From positions 1 through 5,528 of the forward strand of contig CAMAQU010000124.1 of NCBI GenBank assembly GCA_945860425.1: a stretch of DNA of 5,528 nt, read 5' to 3'. A model generated the notes under the pieces. It had not been told where the DNA came from and made no database searches. It worked only from the letters and a program-made list of their open reading frames with translations. Source of the stretch: Sphingomonas paucimobilis (GTDB lineage Bacteria; Pseudomonadota; Alphaproteobacteria; Sphingomonadales; Sphingomonadaceae). Shown piece by piece: positions 1-5,528 of the stretch. Numbering within the stretch: position 1 is the stretch's first letter; each line of letters begins with the position of its first letter. Made by a program: the position numbers and the translations under genes.

Positions 1-1
1 C

Positions 2-2725
2 GACGTGCAGTTTCAAGAAGCGCGCACGACGGGCAATCTCAATGATGCGCGCGGCGACAATGCCTCCATCAATTTGAGAAGTGTTGGCACCGGCAATACC
101 CTCGTCTTGCTCAATGGCCGCCGCATGATTTTGACGCCGGGTACTCAGACAGAAAACTTTGTTCCTGTGCAGACGGCCAACACAAACTCGCTTCCCGTTG
201 GGGCCACCCGCCGTATCGAAGTGCTGCGCGATGGCGCGGCCGCAATTTACGGCGCTGATGCTGTGGCCGGCGTTGTGAATGTGGTTCTGGATGACAAGTT
301 TGAAGGCTTGCGGGTTGATACGCGCTATGGCTTTGCCGATGGCACGGATGAAGCAACGGGCGCCATTAAAGCTGGCTTTAAGACAAAGGCGGGCGGCAGC
401 TTCACGATCTTTGGAAGCTACACCAAAAGATCGCCGCTTTTCGCCAGCGAGCGTGATTTCGCCATTAGTGAAGATCATCGTGGCGGCCTGATTGGCACTG
501 CGTGGGACGGGGATACGTCGTTTGACAATCGCTCCACATCATCGCCTTGGGGCAGCTTCACCACCGTTCCTGTCGCGACGGTTCGGCAGGGGACTGCGAC
601 ACTGACATCGAGTGGCGTTTTCCACATTGAGCCCGTGGCCAATACGGCCGCTGGTTGTTCCAGCACCACATTGGCGGGCAATATCTGCATCCGCAGTGGC
701 ACCATCACTGGGGCGACGAGCCGTGTTCTGCGTTATGACGAAAATCCTGATCGCACGATCCGTGGTGGTCTTGACCGCATCAATTTGTTCAGCACCTTCA
801 AGCAGGACATTGGCGCTGTCGAACTGTTCGCAGAAGCTGGATATTATCGGGCCAAACTGGATGGCCAGCGGGAACAATCTGCGCCGATCTCCAGCGCGCC
901 GATCACGATCCCTGCGAGCAACTATTATAATCCCTTCGGTGCAACCACCATCAATGGCGTGGCGAACCCGAACCGTCTTGCGAACCTCACAGGCGTTCCC
1001 ACGACCGGGCTTGCTTTGCGCATGACAACCTATCGTCCCGTCGATACCGGGCCGCGGACATTTACGGTGACGGATGACAGCCTTCGGGGTCTGCTCGGCG
1101 TGCGGGGCAATTTGGGATCGTTCAAGTGGGAGTCTGCCGCGACCTATAGCTGGGCGCGGACGGACGACCACACGAAGAATGCGATCAGCAACACCCTGTT
1201 CCAGCAGGCTTTGGCCCGGTCCACGCCGGATGCCTATAACCCCTTTAACGGCGGCAGCCTGACCAATTTCTCGCTGGGCGACGGCACCCCCAATAGCGCC
1301 GCCACCATCACACCCTTCCTCGTTGATGTGCACCGTATTGGCACAACATCACTGGCAACAGGCGATTTCCGACTGTCAAATTCGAGCTTGATTGAGCTGC
1401 CAGCCGGGGGCCTTGGCTTCGCTGGCGGCTTGGAAGTTCGTCGCGAAACATATCGTGATAACCGCGACGATCGTCTGGATGGCACGGTCAAGTATACAGA
1501 CAGCGTGACGGGCATCACCTATGGCACGGATGTCATGGGGGCGAGCCCCGTACCTGATGTGAGCGGGAAGCGCACCGTGGCTTCTGCCTATGTCGAATTG
1601 GCTGTTCCAGTGGTGTCGGATGATATGAACGTGCCGCTGGTTCAGTCGCTGGATCTGCAACTTGCAGCCCGCGACGAACATTATTCGGATTTTGGCAATG
1701 TCCTAAAGCCCAAGGTCGCAGGCGTCTGGTCTGTGGTGGATGGAATTAAATTCCGCTCCTCTTGGTCGCAAAGTTTCCGAGCGCCGAACCTCGCTCAGTT
1801 TTACAGCGCAGGAACACAGGTCGCCAATACCCGCACGGACTTCGCGGCTTGTCGTTTGAATAATGTGACCTGCACGGGCGTCAGCACGCTTGAAGTGCGG
1901 GCTGGCAATCAGGACCTGAAGCCAGAAAATGCTGAAACTCTTTCGTTGGGTGCGGTCGTTCAGCCGTTCCGGAGCTTGACGCTGACGGTTGATTACTGGT
2001 CGCTGAAAGAAAAGGGCGTGATCGGCATTCAAGGTGCGCAGAATCAAATCCTGTTCGATCTTTTGGAGCGCCAGAACGGCCGGACCAACGCCAATGTTGT
2101 GCGCCTTGCACCTGTCGGCACGCAGGTTGTTGGGGATCTATCCTATGTGCAGGATAATTACTTCAACCTCGGCCCGCGCACGCTGCGCGGTCTGGACTTC
2201 GCCCTCAACTTAGACCTGCGGGATACAGCGCTGGGCCGGTTTAACATTGACTTGGGGGCGTCCAAGCTCACCAAATTCTTGCAGGATCCATCGGACTTGC
2301 AGGCGCAATTGATTGCCGCAAATGCCGCTGGAAAATTCGGTACAGGCGTTTCCATCACCCAAGCCGGAAGCCAGATACAGGTGAACGGGAACCCGAAGTG
2401 GCGCATGACCGGGAATGTGACCTGGAAGTCTGGTCCGATGAGTGCGGGCGTGCTGGTGACCTATGTTGGATCGGTTTTTGATACCGGCACGGCGTTGATC
2501 AATGGGCAGAACTATAAATTGGCCAGCTTCACGACGGTCAACACCTATGTCCAATATCGCGCAGAAAAGGGAGATGGCGTCTTGTCGGGCACCCGTTTCC
2601 GCATTGGTGCGCGCAATCTCTATGACAACAAGCCACCGCTTGCATCGACCAATTATGGCTTCCTTGGGTCGCTCCACGATGCCGTTGGTCGGTTCGTTTA
2701 TATCGAGCTGTCGAAAGACTTTTGA
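2..2725 (+). CDS. TonB-dependent outer-membrane receptor, 5'-truncated
   Basis: This is an outer-membrane active transporter that takes up a ligand with energy from TonB-ExbBD. The reading frame is open from the left edge, so the gene starts upstream. The GTG at 5 is not a credible start because plug-domain sequence is already under way there. Visible plug motifs are TLVLLNGRRM (98-127) and, at 209-289, RRIEVLRDGAAAIYGADAV followed by AGVVNVVL. The rest is a beta-barrel with the C-terminal signature FRSSWSQSFRAPNLAQFY (1751-1804), then NQDLKPENAETLSLG and TVDYWSL. It ends GRFVYIELSKDF, with the terminal Phe typical of BAM-assembled barrels. The window holds 907 codons. The signal peptide, any TonB box and the first plug strands are missing. 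Two close cysteine pairs (codons at 656/686 and 1850/1871) may form disulfides in surface loops. The substrate cannot be read from sequence. The neighbours suggest a peptide or amino-acid derivative (inference). Confidence 0.95.
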   Translation, partial: DVQFQEARTTGNLNDARGDNASINLRSVGTGNTLVLLNGRRMILTPGTQTENFVPVQTANTNSLPVGATRRIEVLRDGAAAIYGADAVAGVVNVVLDDKFEGLRVDTRYGFADGTDEATGAIKAGFKTKAGGSFTIFGSYTKRSPLFASERDFAISEDHRGGLIGTAWDGDTSFDNRSTSSPWGSFTTVPVATVRQGTATLTSSGVFHIEPVANTAAGCSSTTLAGNICIRSGTITGATSRVLRYDENPDRTIRGGLDRINLFSTFKQDIGAVELFAEAGYYRAKLDGQREQSAPISSAPITIPASNYYNPFGATTINGVANPNRLANLTGVPTTGLALRMTTYRPVDTGPRTFTVTDDSLRGLLGVRGNLGSFKWESAATYSWARTDDHTKNAISNTLFQQALARSTPDAYNPFNGGSLTNFSLGDGTPNSAATITPFLVDVHRIGTTSLATGDFRLSNSSLIELPAGGLGFAGGLEVRRETYRDNRDDRLDGTVKYTDSVTGITYGTDVMGASPVPDVSGKRTVASAYVELAVPVVSDDMNVPLVQSLDLQLAARDEHYSDFGNVLKPKVAGVWSVVDGIKFRSSWSQSFRAPNLAQFYSAGTQVANTRTDFAACRLNNVTCTGVSTLEVRAGNQDLKPENAETLSLGAVVQPFRSLTLTVDYWSLKEKGVIGIQGAQNQILFDLLERQNGRTNANVVRLAPVGTQVVGDLSYVQDNYFNLGPRTLRGLDFALNLDLRDTALGRFNIDLGASKLTKFLQDPSDLQAQLIAANAAGKFGTGVSITQAGSQIQVNGNPKWRMTGNVTWKSGPMSAGVLVTYVGSVFDTGTALINGQNYKLASFTTVNTYVQYRAEKGDGVLSGTRFRIGARNLYDNKPPLASTNYGFLGSLHDAVGRFVYIELSKDF

Positions 2726-2751
2726 TCGCTTTGAAAAGAGGAGTGTTCTGG

Positions 2752-2778
2752 CTAGCGGCGCGGGTAACGCGCCGCTAG
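2752..2778 (+). terminator. Hairpin, probable Rho-independent terminator of the receptor gene
   Basis: Seen directly: a perfect 11-bp inverted repeat, CTAGCGGCGCG (2752-2762) and CGCGCCGCTAG (2768-2778), around the 5-base loop GGTAA. It lies 26 bases after the receptor stop codon and is followed by only three T residues (TTTAAC), so the U-tract is short. The GC-rich stem and its position favour termination of the receptor transcript. The opposite strand has no T-run after the stem, so a bidirectional role is less likely. It ends 9 bases before the start of the LysR-type gene, so it could also affect expression of that gene. Confidence 0.65.
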
Positions 2779-2787
2779 TTTAACGCC

Positions 2788-3693
2788 ATGAGACTGAGGC
2801 AGATCGAGGTTTTTCACGCGGTTTACGCGAATGGGTCGATCAGCGCGGCGGCGCGGGCGCTCAATGTCTCTCAGCCCGCCGTCAGCAAAGTTCTTCGCCA
2901 CACCGAGACGCAGCTTGGGCTTCGGCTCTTTGATCTGGTGCGCGGGCGGCTGGTCCCCACCGATGAAGCGCATGCGCTTTTCCGCGAAGTGGATGAGGTG
3001 TTCAGCCGCGTCTCATCCTTGCAACTCACCGCAGATAATCTGCGCAAATCAGAAGCCGGGCATTTGCGGGTAGGGGTTGTACCGTCCCTCGGGCTTGAAA
3101 TAGCTCCCAGCGCAATCGCTGCTTTTCGGGCGAAACACCCCGGCGTTACCTTTGATATCAAAACCGTTCACCACAATGATGTTTTGCGCGCGCTTTATGA
3201 GCGGGAATGCGATCTGGCCATTTGCTACGACCCTCCCAATCAGACGCGCCTGCGGCAAAAGCAGTTGGCCATCGCCAATCTCGTTCTTATTGCGCGAAGC
3301 GGTGTCTTTGCCCGTGGTCTGGAGAATGTTGCCATCGCCGATCTGCAAGGAATGGAAATGGTCAGCGTGACGGGCAGTGGGCCAATTGGCGACATCGTCA
3401 AAGATGCCTTTGCCAAGGCACGGGTTCAAGTGCAGGACATCGTCTCCGTCAGCACCTATTACATTGCGGCGTCCCTTGTTCGTTTTGGCTCAGGCGTTGC
3501 GATTGTCGATGAGTTTACGGCGCATTCCTTGGCCAGTCAGGGTTTGGAGCGGTTTCCATTGCTGCCTGACATGCGCTTTGGAATTCACGCGGCCTGGTTG
3601 GAAGATCGTCCCTTGTCCAAATTGGGACTGCAATTTGTTGCCGCTGTTGAGAACGCTTTGAAATTTCATGACAAAACAACGACTAACCCTTAA
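2788..3693 (+). CDS. LysR-type transcriptional regulator, LysR/OccR/NocR-like branch
   Basis: A 301-residue DNA-binding regulator, the usual length for the family. The N-terminal winged helix-turn-helix covers about residues 1-60, with the recognition region SISAAARALNVSQPAVSKVL at 17-36 and the wing FDLVRGRLVPT at 48-58. A linker helix follows at about 60-90. The periplasmic-binding-protein-like effector domain starts near LRVGVVPS (93-100). The N-terminus and the segment VSTYYIAASLVRFGSGVAIV closely resemble, from memory, E. coli LysR and the opine regulators OccR/NocR, whose inducers are amino acids or their conjugates. The ATG at 2788 fits the family N-terminus exactly, and an in-frame TAG at 2776 rules out a longer protein. 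No Shine-Dalgarno sequence precedes it. It is codirectional with the dadA-like gene 77 bp downstream, its probable target (inference). Its effector is unknown. Confidence 0.93.
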   Translation: MRLRQIEVFHAVYANGSISAAARALNVSQPAVSKVLRHTETQLGLRLFDLVRGRLVPTDEAHALFREVDEVFSRVSSLQLTADNLRKSEAGHLRVGVVPSLGLEIAPSAIAAFRAKHPGVTFDIKTVHHNDVLRALYERECDLAICYDPPNQTRLRQKQLAIANLVLIARSGVFARGLENVAIADLQGMEMVSVTGSGPIGDIVKDAFAKARVQVQDIVSVSTYYIAASLVRFGSGVAIVDEFTAHSLASQGLERFPLLPDMRFGIHAAWLEDRPLSKLGLQFVAAVENALKFHDKTTTNP

Positions 3694-3740
3694 CTCTAAG
3701 CTATAGTTTCGCCTTGTTTTTATTCGGTTTTCCGCCTTGT
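3692..3740. promoter_or_regulatory. Candidate regulator-binding region upstream of the dadA-like gene
   Basis: The 77-bp gap between the regulator and the dehydrogenase gene holds two overlapping patterns. One is a 17-bp imperfect palindrome at 3692-3708, AACT-N9-AGTT, with 6 of 8 half-site positions paired, overlapping the regulator stop codon. The other is an exact 8-bp direct repeat, CGCCTTGT, at 3710-3717 and 3733-3740. Both copies are preceded by a GTTT and their starts are 23 bp apart, about two helical turns. LysR-type proteins bind imperfect dyads, often with a second site nearby, so this is a reasonable operator candidate. It does not show the canonical T-N11-A spacing. I could not identify a convincing -35/-10 pair. 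Confidence 0.25.
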
Positions 3741-3770
3741 CCCTGAGGGTGGCTGCTCTAGCGTGAGCGC

Positions 3771-5021
3771 ATGAACGAGACGCAGAAACTAAGGATAAAA
3801 GCCGAACCGCGCAGCGCTGTGGTGATTGGTGCCGGGGTTATTGGTGTTACGACCGCCTATGCCTTGGCACGGCGCGGCATTGCCGTCACACTGATTGATA
3901 AGGCCGAAGGTGCAGGGCAGGGGTCTTCTTTCGCCAATGGGGCGCAGCTCAGCTATGCCTATACCGAAGCCTTGGTGAACCCGGCGTTGCTGCGTCACCT
4001 GCCAACCCTTGCCCTTGGGCAAGATCCAGCCTTTCGGCTAAAGCCTGCACTTGATCTGGACTATCTGGTCTGGCTTTTGGCGTTCCTGCGCAATTCAACC
4101 AAGGCCCGGTTCCGCGCCAACACACTTGCTGGGCTTCGCCTTGGTCTGGAGTCGCGCTTGGCAATGCAGGCTTTGCTGGAACGCCACCCGCTTGATTTCG
4201 GCCATCAGGCGGCTGGGAAATTGGCGGTTTATGAAGACCCGGCGGCTTTTGCGGCTGCCGGCCAAATGGTCCATTTGAAGCGCGAAAATGGCGCGGTTCA
4301 AGAGATTTTAGGAAAATCAGAGGCCATCAAAGCAGAGCCTGCGCTTGCGGCCCGGCCAGATGATTTTGCAGGGGCCATCTTCACACCGCAAGAGGAGCTG
4401 GGGGATCCCTATCTCTTCTGCAACGCCATGATCGCGCTTTTGGCGCAGGATTATGGGGTGACGGTGCGGTTGGGTGTTTCCGTTGCCCGATTGCTGCACG
4501 ATAGCCGACCGGCGGGTGTGGAATTGACCAAAGGAGAGCGCATTGAGGCTGATCAACTTGTCCTCTGCGCAGGCTTTGGGTCACGCGCCTTTTTGAGGGA
4601 TTATGGCCTGAGAGGCTCCTTAATGCCGATGAAGGGCTATTCCTTCACAGCACCGCTGGGCGATGCCGCGCCGAAAACAAGCATTACAGATGTGAAGCGG
4701 AAGATTGTCTTTTGTCCGCTCAATGGCACGTTGCGGGTGGCCGGACTGGCCGAACTTGGCGCGCGAGACGTGCAAGTCGACAGCAAGCGATTGGCGGATT
4801 TGAAGCGTGGTGCCCAAGACTCCCTGCCGCAGGCAGCGGACTTTGCGGGCATGAATGCGGGCTGGGCTGGACTACGCCCAATGACAGCGAATTCATTGCC
4901 GATTATAAAGCGCGTCAGCCCCGGTCTTGCCGTCAATATTGGCCATGGCATGTTGGGGTGGACATATGCGATGGGGTCGGCCGAACGGGTCAGCCGACTG
5001 GTGATGGGGGATGCGGAATGA
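3771..5021 (+). CDS. DadA-like FAD-dependent D-amino-acid dehydrogenase
   Basis: A 416-residue flavoprotein of the DAO/DadA family (E. coli DadA has 432). Family members oxidatively deaminate D-amino acids to 2-oxo acids plus ammonia and pass electrons to the respiratory chain at the inner face of the cytoplasmic membrane. The FAD-binding Rossmann motif is VVIGAGVIGVTTAYALA with GxGxxG at residues 20-25, and the ribose-binding acidic residue is D43 in LID. Other DadA landmarks are SSFANGAQLSYAY (about 52-64), PMKGYS (286-291), GLRPMT (367-372) and GHGMLGWT (391-398). All are close to the E. coli motifs PLKGYS, GLRPMT and GHGTLGWT. The ATG at 3771 leaves about 15 extra residues before the first strand and has only a weak ribosome site. 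The stop overlaps the next gene's ATG. Substrate could instead be a secondary amine such as an opine or an N-alkyl amino acid, since related flavoproteins of opine oxidases share this fold. The family call is firm and the substrate is open. Confidence 0.88.
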   Translation: MNETQKLRIKAEPRSAVVIGAGVIGVTTAYALARRGIAVTLIDKAEGAGQGSSFANGAQLSYAYTEALVNPALLRHLPTLALGQDPAFRLKPALDLDYLVWLLAFLRNSTKARFRANTLAGLRLGLESRLAMQALLERHPLDFGHQAAGKLAVYEDPAAFAAAGQMVHLKRENGAVQEILGKSEAIKAEPALAARPDDFAGAIFTPQEELGDPYLFCNAMIALLAQDYGVTVRLGVSVARLLHDSRPAGVELTKGERIEADQLVLCAGFGSRAFLRDYGLRGSLMPMKGYSFTAPLGDAAPKTSITDVKRKIVFCPLNGTLRVAGLAELGARDVQVDSKRLADLKRGAQDSLPQAADFAGMNAGWAGLRPMTANSLPIIKRVSPGLAVNIGHGMLGWTYAMGSAERVSRLVMGDAE

Positions 5022-5528
5022 TCAGGATGATTGGGAAATGGGCGCGGTCTGGTGCGCTGTATCTGGCGGCCTTCTCTTTGCTGGCCGCCCCTGTTCTCGC
5101 CCAGAAAAAGCAGCTTCTTGAATATCCCAGCATCCATTCCCCAGTTGTGGGGGAGCAGGGCATGGTCGTGTCCCAAAATGCCATAGCATCGCGTGTTGGT
5201 GCGGGTATTCTGCGGCGGGGCGGCAATGCCGTTGATGCAGCCGTTGCTGTCGGCTTTGCGCTTGCCGTAACCTTGCCGCGTGCCGGCAATATTGGCGGCG
5301 ATGGGTTCATGCTGGTGCATGACGCCAAAACGGGTGAGCAGGTCGTGTTCGACTTTCGCTCTGTTGCGCCAAAAGCTGCGACGCTGTCTCTCTTTCTCGA
5401 CGCTCAGGGCAAGGAATCTAAATTGGCCGGGCAGGGCTATTTGGCCCCTTCCGTTCCGGGCACGGTCGCTGGCTTTGCCATGGCGCATAAAAAGTTCGGA
5501 AAATTGGCATGGGTAGATGTTGTTGCCC
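5018..5528 (+). CDS. ggt: Gamma-glutamyltransferase, 3'-truncated by the window edge
   Basis: This is the N-terminal 170 codons of a periplasmic gamma-glutamyltransferase/hydrolase, which cleaves gamma-glutamyl bonds (as in glutathione) and transfers the glutamyl group to water or an acceptor. A signal peptide is clear: basic n-region with K7 and R10, hydrophobic core about 12-24, and VLA then Q with predicted cleavage after residue 28. Family motifs follow: GMVVSQNAIASRVGAGIL (48-65), GGNAVDAAVAVGFALAVT (68-85), RAGNIGGDGFML (88-99) and VFDFRSVAP (110-118). R114 in DFR corresponds to the arginine that binds the gamma-glutamyl carboxylate in E. coli Ggt. SVPGTVAGF is at 145-153. The ATG overlaps the dehydrogenase stop (ATGA), and a purine run GGGGGA ends just upstream, indicating translational coupling. 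The autoprocessing catalytic threonine and the small subunit lie beyond the edge, so activity cannot be confirmed. A second in-frame ATG at 5027 is a possible alternative start. Confidence 0.92.
   Translation, partial: MIRMIGKWARSGALYLAAFSLLAAPVLAQKKQLLEYPSIHSPVVGEQGMVVSQNAIASRVGAGILRRGGNAVDAAVAVGFALAVTLPRAGNIGGDGFMLVHDAKTGEQVVFDFRSVAPKAATLSLFLDAQGKESKLAGQGYLAPSVPGTVAGFAMAHKKFGKLAWVDVVA

Noticed and set aside
5..7. GTG as the true start of the receptor.
   Set aside because: It would start inside the plug domain with no signal peptide; the frame is open to the left edge, so the gene is truncated by the window.
88..99. GGT motif reads GNIGGDGFM rather than GNLGGGGFM as in E. coli (protein residues 90-98 of the gene at 5018), considered as a damaged site.
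   Set aside because: Residue numbers are given, not bases of the window. As I recall, GGDGF variants occur in other members of the family, so this is ordinary variation.
539..1333. Long open frame of 264 codons on the minus strand, inside the receptor gene.
   Set aside because: It is antisense to strongly conserved receptor sequence, its translation is low-complexity and rich in Arg/Gly/Ala with no family motif, and it is a usual shadow of a GC-rich coding strand.
2743..2778. Mini-frame GTG...TAG of 11 codons before the regulator, in its frame, next to an AGAGGAG run; a possible leader peptide.
   Set aside because: The purine run overlaps the GTG itself, leaving no proper spacing, and the codons are simply the terminator stem. 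No run of regulatory codons is present.
3741..3749. CCCTGAGGG palindrome as a terminator after the regulator gene.
   Set aside because: The stem is only 4 bp with a one-base centre and no T-run follows, so it cannot act as a terminator.
4637..5488. Open frame of 283 codons on the minus strand, spanning the dehydrogenase/gamma-glutamyltransferase junction.
   Set aside because: Both genes opposite it have clear family motifs throughout the overlap; the minus translation shows no recognisable domain.

Overview
The window reads like a chromosomal segment of an alphaproteobacterium, most likely a sphingomonad (Sphingomonadales). This rests on the style of the large TonB-dependent receptor, the moderately high GC content with G/C-leaning third codon positions, and the weak Shine-Dalgarno sequences. 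It is an inference from sequence style, and no marker gene is present to fix the taxon. All four genes lie on the + strand and fill almost the whole window. No RNA gene, mobile element, CRISPR array or origin was seen.

Layout: (1) 2-2725 is the 3' part of a TonB-dependent outer-membrane receptor gene. The signal peptide, TonB box and start of the plug lie upstream of the window. (2) 2752-2778 is a perfect 11-bp inverted repeat that probably terminates the receptor transcript. It ends only 9 bases before the next start codon. (3) 2788-3693 encodes a LysR-type regulator that resembles the LysR/OccR/NocR (amino-acid and opine sensing) branch. (4) 3694-3770 is a 77-bp gap with a short palindrome and an 8-bp direct repeat, the natural place to look for regulator binding. 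(5) 3771-5021 encodes a DadA-like FAD-dependent D-amino-acid dehydrogenase. (6) 5018-5528 is the 5' end of a gamma-glutamyltransferase gene with a clear signal peptide. It overlaps the dehydrogenase stop by ATGA and runs off the right edge.

Working model (inference): the receptor imports a peptide or amino-acid-derived compound across the outer membrane. The exported gamma-glutamyltransferase releases glutamate and an amino acid or peptide in the periplasm. The DadA-like enzyme oxidises a D-amino acid (or a related secondary amine such as an opine) at the inner membrane. The LysR protein senses substrate or product. Each family is well known. What deserves attention is the combination, especially the translationally coupled dehydrogenase/gamma-glutamyltransferase pair beside an opine-type LysR regulator. 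Nothing here clearly shows a wholly new system.
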